NCBI GenBank assembly: GCA_004282745.1 | Contig: SHMT01000012.1 | Span: forward strand, 60,064-124,063 | Source of the DNA: Candidatus Scalindua sp. SCAELEC01 | GTDB lineage: Bacteria; Planctomycetota; Brocadiia; Brocadiales; Scalinduaceae | Direction: 5' to 3' | DNA length: 64,000 nucleotides | In this document: positions 16,052 to 23,948 of the stretch, one piece after another | How the letters are laid out: every line of letters begins with the position of its first letter | Position numbering within the stretch: the first letter of the stretch is position 1 | Notes under the pieces: model-generated | Told to the model about the DNA's origin: nothing | What the model saw: only the letters and a program-made list of their open reading frames with translations | The model's database searches: none | Program-made: the position numbers and the translations under genes

Positions 16052-17434
16052 ATGAGTGAAAAACCAAGACCGTTTGCACGGATGTTAACCGCGTGCCTCC
16101 TTTTTCTTGCCGCGGTTGCACTCTACATTCTGTTGCCTCGTTATTGGCACGATATACCAGAGATAATCAAACATCTTCTCCTTGTCCTTTGTGCCGTAAT
16201 GTGTGTCCACATTATAGAGTATGCATTCTTCTGGTGGGAAATCTTTGGGCAAATTAAAAGTATTTTAGAAGAGGCCCTCCACCCTACAAACCAGCTTATC
16301 AATAGTAATAGGATTCTCATAGAAAAATCTTTACGTACTTCCAATCAGCTTATCAGTACAGCTGCAATCTGTGGACTTACAAATATTTATTCCTCCCGTA
16401 AGGATACAAAAGATCACATATATAATGCCGTAAAAAATGCTGAGAAAAGGTTGTGGCTTCTTGGCATTGCACACTCTGAGATTGTTCAATTGGATGATTT
16501 ACTTTCCTCCCTTGATGAAAAGATAACATGCGGCCTGGATGTCAAAATACTTCTCCTTGATGCACTTCAAGCTACAGCGGTCTTTAGAACATTACTTGAG
16601 AGTACCGCTTCCGAGGCGACAAAGATCATCAATACTGATAGAACAGATATAAAACCATCCGATCCATTCTTCCATCAACGGGTTTATAGTGATTTTGTCC
16701 ACGCATGTAACAGGCTTCGAACCTTTCCAAATGTTGGATCAAATGTCAGGTTTTATACGCATACACCAAATTGCTGGTTAATGGTAGTAGACAACACCGT
16801 CCATTTTCAGCCATATACCTTTGGCCGAAGTCCAGCGCAAAACGCATCAAATCTGTGTATAGGTGATAACATGCCGGTGTTTCAATTTCAGAAACAGCTG
16901 GATGTAATGACTTATGAAATACTCAAAGACCATTTCCTTAAAATGTGGGTCACATCAAACATAGACCTGTTTCACGCAGAAACTCGGAATGCAGATCGTG
17001 GTCGCATAGTTAAAAATTTATTTAATTTACACTCCTGGTGGTTTAAACAGGTACATGGGTCACTTTACAAACCAAAGGATGATTTTGTTAATGCAACTGA
17101 CTTACGTAAATTTCCACGAAGACCCTGGGGATGGGATCAACCATCATTGAGTCTTGAACTGGAAGATTGCAAGAAAACTATTACGGTAACGACCATTCGT
17201 GATTATTCCTGTAAAGGTTTGGCCTTACAGATAGAGAATAGCTCTGGACTGAGTAATGGACAGATAGTTTCTCTACAAGGGACTTCTCCTTCAGAACCAT
17301 TTGAAGTCAATTACATAATGGACCATTTTCTAAAAATTAAGAGGTTTATGATCACGCGAATAGCAGATGGGTTGGAACCAATAGTTGGCCTTCAGACAAT
17401 TGCAGAAACAGTGAGTGACGATCAATCGGGATGA
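16052..17434 (+). CDS. Membrane protein with putative C-terminal PilZ domain
   Basis: 460 residues. Two N-terminal membrane helices (about 11-29 and 38-63) are followed by a long cytoplasmic part with a helical linker (70-125), a middle domain (AEKRLWLLGIAHSEIV... to about 330) with an alpha/beta pattern, and a C-terminal beta domain. The latter starts with a basic pair (FPRRPWGWDQPS, about 353) and carries DYSCKGLAL (about 389), resembling the (D/N)xSxxG motif of PilZ c-di-GMP receptors. The middle domain is not identified with confidence. A role in second-messenger signalling at the membrane is an inference. Confidence 0.55.
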   Translation: MSEKPRPFARMLTACLLFLAAVALYILLPRYWHDIPEIIKHLLLVLCAVMCVHIIEYAFFWWEIFGQIKSILEEALHPTNQLINSNRILIEKSLRTSNQLISTAAICGLTNIYSSRKDTKDHIYNAVKNAEKRLWLLGIAHSEIVQLDDLLSSLDEKITCGLDVKILLLDALQATAVFRTLLESTASEATKIINTDRTDIKPSDPFFHQRVYSDFVHACNRLRTFPNVGSNVRFYTHTPNCWLMVVDNTVHFQPYTFGRSPAQNASNLCIGDNMPVFQFQKQLDVMTYEILKDHFLKMWVTSNIDLFHAETRNADRGRIVKNLFNLHSWWFKQVHGSLYKPKDDFVNATDLRKFPRRPWGWDQPSLSLELEDCKKTITVTTIRDYSCKGLALQIENSSGLSNGQIVSLQGTSPSEPFEVNYIMDHFLKIKRFMITRIADGLEPIVGLQTIAETVSDDQSG

Positions 17435-17552
17435 ATTAACGTTCTTTATTTTCAATACATCCACGGTTATTACTGAAGTGGATTATTGACGTTAATGTTC
17501 CAGGTAATTCTATTTTGGCTATCATGAGAGGAATGGTGAAAGTAGGTTTTAT

Positions 17553-18050
17553 ATGAAATTGACCCTAAGAACAAGTTGGGCTGGAATTCTGGAAAAAATA
17601 TTTTCAGAAAAAACAAAAATAAAAATCAGTGCGCTTGAAATTCCTTTTCATGCGATATTCGTTCATTTCCCAACTGCCCTCTATCCTGTGGCAATTACCT
17701 TTATTTTCCTTGCCTTGATTTTCGATCGGGATTCATTCCGCGATTCATATTTTTACCTCATGATATTTGCAACTCTTTTCACACCGATAAGCCACTATAC
17801 GGGAATACTTGAGTGGAAGAAAAAATTTAGAGGTGTAAGAACTCATATTTTCGTTAAAAAAATCCGCTACGGGATAATATTGAATGTAGTTGGAGGACTA
17901 TGTACTATTTGGTACTGGCTTTGTCCTGGAATACTGGACCGCATAGGGGTATTCAATATAGTCTTTATTATTCTAAACATTTCTATAATACCAATTGTCG
18001 TCTATCTGGGGCATTTGGGTGGCAGGCTTGTTTACGGACTACCAAAATAA
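17553..18050 (+). CDS. DUF2231-like integral membrane protein
   Basis: 165 residues with four predicted membrane helices. HAIFVHFPTALYPVA (about 32-46) matches the H-P-x-x-V-H-F-P entry motif of DUF2231, and the end HLGGRLVYG (about 153-161) matches its conserved GG-x-L-V-Y close. In related genomes such proteins accompany cytochromes or metal redox genes; the biochemical role is unknown. It precedes the rubrerythrin-like gene by 46 bp, so cotranscription is likely. Confidence 0.65.
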   Translation: MKLTLRTSWAGILEKIFSEKTKIKISALEIPFHAIFVHFPTALYPVAITFIFLALIFDRDSFRDSYFYLMIFATLFTPISHYTGILEWKKKFRGVRTHIFVKKIRYGIILNVVGGLCTIWYWLCPGILDRIGVFNIVFIILNISIIPIVVYLGHLGGRLVYGLPK

Positions 18051-18096
18051 AAAAATTACCATCTTTATTATACCCAAAAACAGAGGAGAATCATTT

Positions 18097-18351
18097 ATGG
18101 AGAAGCAAATTGAAGATATAGGAAAACGAATTAGCGAGTTAGAAAAAATATTAGAGGTTTTGATCATTGCAATCCATAAAGAACAGACAACTTACAAGTT
18201 TTACCAGGACCTTGGGAACTCTACAGAACATGAGGGTACCAGAAGAATGTTCATTAAAGTTGCTAACCAGAAGCTTTCTCACAAAGGTATGCTGGAGATG
18301 GAATTAAAAAAGTTACAACAGGAAATAGACAAATTAAAGTCTAAGATGTAG
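18097..18351 (+). CDS. Half-size rubrerythrin-like helical protein
   Basis: 84 residues from the ATG at 18097, chosen because GAGGAG lies 8 bp before it. The in-frame upstream extension reads through the previous gene. One ferritin-like helix pair is visible: AIHKEQTTYKFYQDLGNS and MFIKVANQKLSHKGMLEMEL, giving E-x-x-x-x-x-F-Y and QxxSH-type ligand positions, plus a coiled N-terminus (EDIGKRISELEKILEVL). It would have to dimerise to form a complete diiron site. It lies between the DUF2231 gene and a response regulator. Confidence 0.6.
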   Translation: MEKQIEDIGKRISELEKILEVLIIAIHKEQTTYKFYQDLGNSTEHEGTRRMFIKVANQKLSHKGMLEMELKKLQQEIDKLKSKM

Positions 18352-18381
18352 CAAGTGAAATATTAAAAAGGATATAAGATA

Positions 18382-18969
18382 ATGACAAATGCAAGGATTA
18401 TGATTGTGGAAGATGAGTGGATTATCGCCGAGGACACACGAAATAGATTACAGGATTTGGGATATACCGTTTCTTCCCTGGTGTCTACAGGAAATGAAGC
18501 AATCCAAAAGATGGAGGAGGACAAACCGGATTTGGTAATGACTGATATTGTGTTAGAAGGAGAAATGGATGGGATTGAAGTAGCAAAGCAAATCAATGCA
18601 CGATTCGGTATCCCCTTTATATATCTCACGGCTTATGCTGATGATAAGATTTTGGAACGAATAAAAACAACTGAGCCGTTTGGATATATCGTCAAGCCTT
18701 TTACAAATGAAGACTTAAAAATTGCTATTGAACTGGCTCTTTATAAGCACAAGGCCGAAGGAAAAAGAAAAAAACAGATCCAAGATCTTAGCAATCCACT
18801 CGCTAAGACCAGGGCATTAACCGGGCTCCTTCACATTTGCCCTTCTTGTAAAAAGATAAAAGATGAAGAGGGTGATTGGAAACAAATAGAAGATTTTATT
18901 CGTGACCATTTTGACGCAGAATTCAAACATATTGATTGCCCGGATTGTGAGAAAATTCGTAATAGATAA
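18382..18969 (+). CDS. Response regulator with C-terminal Cys-rich output motif
   Basis: 195 residues. A receiver domain (1-125) has the acidic pair EDE at about 9-11, phospho-Asp in LVMTDIVLEGEMDG (about 56), Thr in YLTAYAD and Lys in YIVKPF. The C-terminal ~65 residues carry LLHICPSCKKIKDEEGDWKQ and HIDCPDCEKI. This ICxxCKxIxDxxGxWxxxExxIxxH...CPxC module is seen after PAS or REC domains in many signal proteins; its function is unknown but a redox or metal role is plausible. It follows the half-rubrerythrin by 30 bp. Confidence 0.8.
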   Translation: MTNARIMIVEDEWIIAEDTRNRLQDLGYTVSSLVSTGNEAIQKMEEDKPDLVMTDIVLEGEMDGIEVAKQINARFGIPFIYLTAYADDKILERIKTTEPFGYIVKPFTNEDLKIAIELALYKHKAEGKRKKQIQDLSNPLAKTRALTGLLHICPSCKKIKDEEGDWKQIEDFIRDHFDAEFKHIDCPDCEKIRNR

Positions 18970-19014
18970 TCGCAATACGTTTACGCCAATATATATATAA
19001 ATTTTTTACTCTAA

Positions 19015-19188
19015 AGATCCGGCGATACTTCACTAATAAATAATTCTCTGATTGATTTATTGGCAGAAGCTTGTTATAAGAATAATGAGATCTCTCTGGC
19101 GGTAGATACAGTACTTTTGGCTGACAATCAAAGGTTATTAAATCTTGCTCGTTATGAGCATATTAATGCAAACCAAACTTTGAATTAA
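19015..19188 (+). pseudogene. Open coding-like stretch without start, likely gene remnant
   Basis: After a stop at 19012-19014 the frame stays open for 57 codons to TAA at 19186-19188. It has a clearly protein-like helical pattern (LIDLLAEACYKNNEISLAVDTVL then LLNLARYEHINAN). There is no initiator or ribosome site. The family is not recognised; it may be the 3' end of a gene lost by deletion. The rest of 18970-19215 holds nothing I can name. Confidence 0.3.
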
Positions 19189-19215
19189 CAAGGGGTGGTA
19201 TTAAAAAAAGTAATG

Positions 19216-19397
19216 TATACCCATCGCAAAATGGTTTTAGGAATTTCTGGGCCGGAGTTTACTTGAAATTTTGATTTTTCGATTGAACAAAACCGGAGGC
19301 TTAGTAATACTAAGTCGAGGATTTTGAGATTGAGAAAAGTCTAAATTTCATGTGAAATCGGGTTCTGAAAACCGAAAACCAATTTGTGATGGGTATA
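19216..19397. mobile_element. Family C miniature element, copy 2 (182 bp)
   Basis: TATACCCATCGCAAAATGG at the left and CCAATTTGTGATGGGTATA at the right are inverted copies with two mismatches over 19 bp. The inside contains GATTTTTCGATTGAACAAAACCGG and GAAATCGGGTTCTGAAAACC. It lies 30 bp upstream of a rubrerythrin-like gene, so it may carry or disturb that gene's promoter. Confidence 0.75.
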
Positions 19398-19427
19398 TTA
19401 TGAATAATCTTATAAGGAGGATAAGAA

Positions 19428-19886
19428 ATGGCTGATAAGCAACTAAAGGAAATATTGGATATGGCAATTCAGGTTAAAACTGATGCATATGAATCTTATT
19501 CTAGAGAAGCGAATATTGCAAAAGACCCTTCCGCAAAAAAATTACTCAAGGAATTTGCGAATATTGAATTAAAACACAAGGAAAAAATCGAGAAATTCGA
19601 TATGACCTCAGTTGAAGAAGAACACCATACTATTAAAGAAACACACGATTTTCACATAGAAGAGTATTTGTTGGATAAAGAGATTACTCCGGATTCAACC
19701 GTTCAGGATGTCATGATACATGCAATGAAGAGGGAACAAAAGATTTATGCGTTTTATGACCATATGTTAAGGGTTGCTACAAGTGCTCCTATTAAGAACC
19801 TCTTTGAGGAATTGGTAGCAGAAGAATTAGAATACAAAGTAAAAATTGAAACAGAATACGATGATTATTTTAATAAAGAAAATTGA
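19428..19886 (+). CDS. Rubrerythrin-like ferritin-fold protein with an altered second iron site
   Basis: 152 residues, same family and length as the protein at 8580. Motif one is intact (FANIELKHKEKIE, about 43-55), while in motif two the usual E-E-x-x-H-K reads EELEYKVKIE (about 136-145), so the His iron ligand is replaced by Tyr. Either the site is changed or diiron binding is lost. A strong AAGGAGG precedes the ATG by about 9 bp. It follows a family C element. Confidence 0.75.
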   Translation: MADKQLKEILDMAIQVKTDAYESYSREANIAKDPSAKKLLKEFANIELKHKEKIEKFDMTSVEEEHHTIKETHDFHIEEYLLDKEITPDSTVQDVMIHAMKREQKIYAFYDHMLRVATSAPIKNLFEELVAEELEYKVKIETEYDDYFNKEN

Positions 19887-20290
19887 TATGACCTATCCTT
19901 AGTAAAAACTTATCCGATACTGTTTATCACGAAAATTGTCAATAGCGGGGTGCATTGCTTTTATTACCAGATATAACGTCCAGAGAAAGACGGCCGATGA
20001 TTTCTTCCTTTGTATTCTTTTGAAGATAATGGTATATTGAGCTTTGGGCTCAGGAAAGAACAACAAGTTATTTTTTCCTGCACCCGTAACATGTAATGCA
20101 CACCTTTTTTTGATAAAATCGACTATCGTAAAACGAAATCAGTAGGAAAAAGAATATATATGTGTTTTTGAGACTTTGGGAGGGTAAAAGAGATCGTTAA
20201 AGATTCTCACGATTTCTGCATGAATTGTACCCGCTCAACGCAACTCGCTGAAAACCTGTGCAATCCCTCTAAAATTTAATTTTACGCAAT
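19887..20290. other. Intergenic region
   Basis: No gene is seen. A short hairpin CAGGAAA...TTTCCTG (about 20050-20080) carries AACAACAAGTTATT, a word shared with repeat D. A family C end (TATACCCATTGCAAAATA, 20291-20308) opens the next feature. Confidence 0.3.
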
Positions 20291-20298
20291 TATACCCA

Positions 20299-20940
20299 TT
20301 GCAAAATAATAGTGAGAAAAAAAAGATTTTTATCCAGGAGACCGTCCCGGAAAGAGAGCTGTCTAATGTGGATGTTTCGGGCAGATTCCTGATCAATAGC
20401 ACGGTTCAGTCAAATAAATTGCAAGACGGTCAGTGCCGTTATCTTAGAGCGCAGGATACCCGATTACAACATATAACCCTTGATCATGCTCTTTGTGACA
20501 AGGGACATTATCAGAATTGTATTTGGGACCATTTAGAGGTTAAGAATTCGTTTCTTACCGAAAGCAATTTTTCTGGCTGTAAGTTTGACATGACGGTGGG
20601 AACGCTGAGTTCTTTTGGTTTGTCCACCTTTTACGATTGCATCCTCCGTCAATCCCAGCTGAGCGAAGTCTCTTTTAGCGGTACCTGGTGGCATGCTTGC
20701 CGGTTTGAGGAGGAAGATTATTTTTTTGTTCGTTTCCCTTCATCAGTTTTTCTAGATACTCACTTTGTGGACTGCCGGTTACAGAAGGCGATCTTCAGGG
20801 GAGCGACCTTTATCCGCTGCAGTTTTGAAAGATGCACCCTAAACGATGCGGTATTTCACAAGGCCAGGTTGATAGATGTAAAGTGGATTGATACCGACAT
20901 TAACCGGGCGGCTAATTTGGAGGAGATTCGCTATGATTAA
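20299..20940 (+). CDS. Degenerate pentapeptide-repeat protein, start uncertain
   Basis: Up to 213 residues. The first in-frame start is a TTG at 20299 inside a family C end, and no ATG occurs before about residue 98, so the 5' end may be rebuilt by insertion or start at GTG 20369. The body is a loose right-handed beta-helix array, with central Phe/Leu every five residues (LTESNFSGCKF, AIFRGATFIRCSFERCTLNDAVFHKARL). There is no signal peptide, unlike the other two pentapeptide proteins here. Function is unknown. Confidence 0.55.
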   Translation: MQNNSEKKKIFIQETVPERELSNVDVSGRFLINSTVQSNKLQDGQCRYLRAQDTRLQHITLDHALCDKGHYQNCIWDHLEVKNSFLTESNFSGCKFDMTVGTLSSFGLSTFYDCILRQSQLSEVSFSGTWWHACRFEEEDYFFVRFPSSVFLDTHFVDCRLQKAIFRGATFIRCSFERCTLNDAVFHKARLIDVKWIDTDINRAANLEEIRYD

Positions 20941-20979
20941 GTCGTAAGAGAGTATCGGTTACAAACTATTCAGATACTT

Positions 20980-21126
20980 AGTGTTTGAGCTAAAACTACC
21001 CACCTACTGCGTTACTGCAACAATTTCGTAATCCTCAAGTACAAGGGCACGTTCCGGTTACGAAATTGTTACGCGCCTTGTACCTGGGCAGTTTTAGCTC
21101 AAACGCAGGGTTTCCGTTCAAACACT
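20980..21126. mobile_element. Family A miniature element, copy 8 (147 bp, opposite orientation)
   Basis: Written in reverse relative to most copies (AGTGTTTGAGCTAAAACTACCC first). Flanked by the perfect duplication ACTT (20976-20979 and 21127-21130). Confidence 0.9.
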
Positions 21127-21130
21127 ACTT

Positions 21131-21255
21131 ACTTTACCTCTTTTTCCCTGAGATAGGCAATTTGCTCACATGAAGTCCTTTTTTTTACGTCTCAATTTTT
21201 CCGATTAGTTCCGCACTTCCCTCATATCGGACTCCTCCAGATTAGTTACAATTAA
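21131..21255 (-). pseudogene. 3' remnant of a pentapeptide-repeat gene
   Basis: Read leftward, 21255-21134 parallels the C-terminal coding part of the gene at 22697-23218. Shared words include CTCATATCGG, GATTAGTT/GATTGGTT and CACATGAAGTC. The translated remnant ESDMREVRN - stop - SEKLRRKKRTS corresponds to GTDMRDARLSGTN... of the intact paralogue. It has stops and frameshifts, and is bounded by family A copy 8 and family B copy 4. Confidence 0.55.
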
Positions 21256-21397
21256 TATCCTCATTTCATAATAGTTTTCGGATAAAATCTGAGTAAAAAC
21301 GGAGCTAGTATACCTTCACCAAGATTTAGTTTCCGGGCGGGCGACGCTCTTTCTGGCGGGGACGGGTAAAACCGAAAACCAAATCGGTTTGAGTATA
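21256..21397. mobile_element. Family B miniature element, copy 4 (142 bp)
   Basis: TATCCTCATTTCATAATAG ... AAACCAAATCGGTTTGAGTATA. The interior has CCGGGCGGGCGACGCTCTTTCTGGCGGGGAC, which is shared with repeat D. Confidence 0.7.
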
Positions 21398-21472
21398 TTC
21401 ATTACAAAATGCCAAAATGACATACTAGCCATATGGACAACACAACCACTTTTTCTTCATTTCTATTTTTGC

Positions 21473-21501
21473 TTGACAACTAAGATTGTATTTGGGTTAA
21501 T
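21473..21501 (+). promoter_or_regulatory. Candidate sigma-70 promoter for the cytochrome c'-like gene
   Basis: A perfect -35 TTGACA (21473-21478), a 17-bp spacer and GTTAAT (21496-21501, 4 of 6 to TATAAT), about 80 bp before the ATG at 21584. Confidence 0.45.
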
Positions 21502-21583
21502 CTACCTGTATATTTCCATTACATTTTATAAAGTTGATGTAAAAGTTGCTTTTTTAACATTCGTTTAAAAGGAGGAATACAGG

Positions 21584-22123
21584 ATGAAGAAAATGAGTCA
21601 AGTTTGTATGGTCCTAATGTGTACTATTGTGTTAACCACAGGAGTTATGATCTATGATTTAAAAAGTAACAGGGTGTTAGGAGAAGAGCTTCATCATATT
21701 GAGAAAGCCACTCCTACCCGTTCACTGATGCGCTTAATAAGTAAGCATACTTCCAAAATAATGGAAGCCATCATGGTTGGTGATTTTGCTGCTGTTATTC
21801 GGGAGTCTAATGCAGTTGCGGAAAACAGCGAAATCATCAAGCAGATGTTCTTTTCAGACGATGGACACCCCGGGGACTGGTATACACCTGAGGGACATAA
21901 TTCAGAAAAGGCCGAAAAAGAGATGAAGTCTGAATTTGAGAAATACTTGAAAATTGTTATTGATACTTCAAGAAATATTGCTGAGACAGCAAAAGGTGAG
22001 GATGTCGTGGAAACCTATAAAAGTTTTGATCTGATGGTGCATAAGGCATGTTTTGGTTGCCACGGTGTTACTCGTGATAAATGGCCGGAGTGGCCGGACT
22101 TTATGAGGGAATTCGCAGACTGA
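21584..22123 (+). CDS. Secreted cytochrome c'-like monohaem protein
   Basis: 179 residues with a signal peptide (VCMVLMCTIVLTTGVMIYD). The mature part is all helical, and one haem c motif CFGCH stands near the C-terminus (156-160), the layout of cytochrome c' or b562-like four-helix bundles. An excellent ribosome site AAAGGAGG precedes the ATG. It resembles the proteins at 43805 and, loosely, at 6121, all single-haem helical proteins. Roles in NO handling or electron transfer are known for the family; none is provable here. Confidence 0.7.
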   Translation: MKKMSQVCMVLMCTIVLTTGVMIYDLKSNRVLGEELHHIEKATPTRSLMRLISKHTSKIMEAIMVGDFAAVIRESNAVAENSEIIKQMFFSDDGHPGDWYTPEGHNSEKAEKEMKSEFEKYLKIVIDTSRNIAETAKGEDVVETYKSFDLMVHKACFGCHGVTRDKWPEWPDFMREFAD

Positions 22124-22229
22124 TTCTTGTATTTGATAGCGCATGTACCAGAAAAGGTATATGCGCTATTTTCATCCCTGGATCCATCTGGAAAACAAAT
22201 TTACAGATCTTGAAACTCTGGTTGGGGTA

Positions 22230-22400
22230 TATTCTAAAACCGATTTGGTTTTCGGTTTTACCCGTCCGAACGGCTGACAGGCCGGGCGGGCCGGGAACCA
22301 AATCTTGGTTGCCGTTATCCCCGGACAAAAGCTTGCCGAGGACTTTACTCGCTCAATTTTGTCTCGGATTTTATCCGAAAACCATTATGAGATGATTATA
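22230..22400. mobile_element. Family B miniature element, copy 5 (about 171 bp)
   Basis: TATTCTAAAACCGATTTGG ... TTATCCGAAAACCATTATGAGATGATTATA, with the inner AACGGCTGACAGGCCGGGCGGG palindrome. The remaining spacer 22401-22696 contains no gene that I can support, only a short AGAGAGA/TCTCTCT inverted pair. Confidence 0.7.
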
Positions 22401-22696
22401 TAATGGTTTAATAAGTTTAGTATAGACTTAATGATGAGTTAAAAAACACTTGCCTGATGCACTCCTGAGTTTATAATTCCACCCTGCATAATCATTTTAA
22501 ATTTTTGCGCCTTAAATCTTGGAGAGCGCCGCGAAACAGAGAGATGGAAGTCATTACCTATTGTGCTCTCTCTGAAACTAATATGGCTTAAGTGTTTTAA
22601 ATAAGCGGATTTGCTGTAGCCTTTCTTTAATACAAGTAGACATGGTAAGAAGGTTTTCTCTGTATCTATTGATCTATCATGTTGATCTGTTACAAA

Positions 22697-23218
22697 CTAT
22701 TCAGGGACATTTTTTGCTCCATTTTCTCTAAGATATGTTTTCTGTTTTCGGGTAAGGCCTTTTGCCCACATGAAGTCTGCCTCCTGTACGTCGGCATTAC
22801 TCAGATTGGTTCCGCTCAACCGTGCATCCCTCATATCGGTTCCCCTCAGGTTGGTTTCACTCAAATTGGCACCCTCAAGTTTAGTGTGCATAAAGTTTGC
22901 ACCCTCCAGGTTGGTACCCTTAAGGTTTGCCTTGCGCATGTTGGCGGCAATAAAGTCTCCAAAGTTCATGTCTGCTCCTTCCAGATTTGTCTTCTGCATT
23001 TCTGCATCTCTCAGAAAGGCACGATCCAACTTGATGTCACTCAGATCAGCACCTTTAAGATCGCAATCTCTGCAATTATTTGTTTTGAGCAGCCTTTGTA
23101 TATCAGCTTCTTCATACCCATATACCACATATGAGGGTATAAAAACCAGTATGAGAATATATCCAAACGAAATGATACACGCCAAGTTTAGTAGGCATGA
23201 ATTGTTGGTTTTAGCCAT
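22697..23218 (-). CDS. Secreted pentapeptide-repeat protein
   Basis: 173 residues. A hydrophobic N-terminus (LLNLACIISFGYILILVFIPSYVVYG) acts as a signal or anchor, then DIQRLLKTNNCRDCDLKGADLSD leads into about 17 tandem A(D/N)LxX repeats (LEGANFMHTKLEGANLSETNLRG...). The NNC-x-x-C motif just before the array is typical of secreted members. GGAGGAAC precedes the ATG. These beta-helices act as binding scaffolds; the partner is unknown. A decayed relative lies at 21131-21255. Confidence 0.75.
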   Translation of the reverse strand: MAKTNNSCLLNLACIISFGYILILVFIPSYVVYGYEEADIQRLLKTNNCRDCDLKGADLSDIKLDRAFLRDAEMQKTNLEGADMNFGDFIAANMRKANLKGTNLEGANFMHTKLEGANLSETNLRGTDMRDARLSGTNLSNADVQEADFMWAKGLTRKQKTYLRENGAKNVPE

Positions 23219-23495
23219 TATCAGTTCCTCCTTATTACTGCCGTATTATACTTTTCTCTTGATAAATCACCTGTTGCTTTATAAATGAATATTAAACTGG
23301 AATGAGAGAATTAGCAATTTTTTTTCTTTCTTTTTTATTTGTGTTCAAAAGATATGGTTTTGTCACAAATTAGCTCTATAATTTTATCTGTATTTTGAAC
23401 TAATAAATTTTTTTATTATTGTGACACTGATTGCACAGAGAGTGCATTAACTTTGTGGTGCATAGTTACCATTATCAAAATGAAAAGGTGAACTT

Positions 23496-23948
23496 GTGAA
23501 GGATATAAGTCAGCTGAAAACCACGATAAAGGAACTTTTTGATACTCAGAGACTGGCGGTACTCTCTACCAATGATAAAGACCGACCTTACAGTAACCTC
23601 GTCGCATTCAGTGCCAGTGAAGATCTCAAGACACTTGTATTTGCAACAACCCGATCCACGAGAAAATATTCAAACCTCACCACAGAATCCAGGGTTTCAC
23701 TTCTCATTGATAATCGATCAAACACGGTATCAGATTTTATTCAGGCAATTGCAATAACTGCAACCGGCACAGCAACAGAAGTAAAAGGGGAAGAGAAAGA
23801 TCATCTCCTCAAACATTATCTTGTGAAACATGGGACATTAAAAGATTTTGTTCAGTCACCTACCTGCGCACTATTAAAGATAATGGTAGATGCCTATTAT
23901 GTGGTGAACAGGTTTCAGAATGTGCAGGAACTCCATATTAAACCATGA
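23496..23948 (+). CDS. FMN-binding split-barrel (pyridoxamine oxidase-like) protein
   Basis: 150 residues from a GTG start with AAAGGTGA ahead. RLAVLSTNDKDRPYSNLVAFS (about 18-38) and TRSTRKYSNLTTESRVSLLIDN (about 51-72) are the flavin-contacting strands of the pyridoxamine 5'-phosphate oxidase-like family. The C-terminus is short, so it is not a PdxH. Its stop overlaps the ATG of the PEP-synthase-like gene by four bases (ATGA), so the two are translationally coupled. Confidence 0.75.
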   Translation: MKDISQLKTTIKELFDTQRLAVLSTNDKDRPYSNLVAFSASEDLKTLVFATTRSTRKYSNLTTESRVSLLIDNRSNTVSDFIQAIAITATGTATEVKGEEKDHLLKHYLVKHGTLKDFVQSPTCALLKIMVDAYYVVNRFQNVQELHIKP

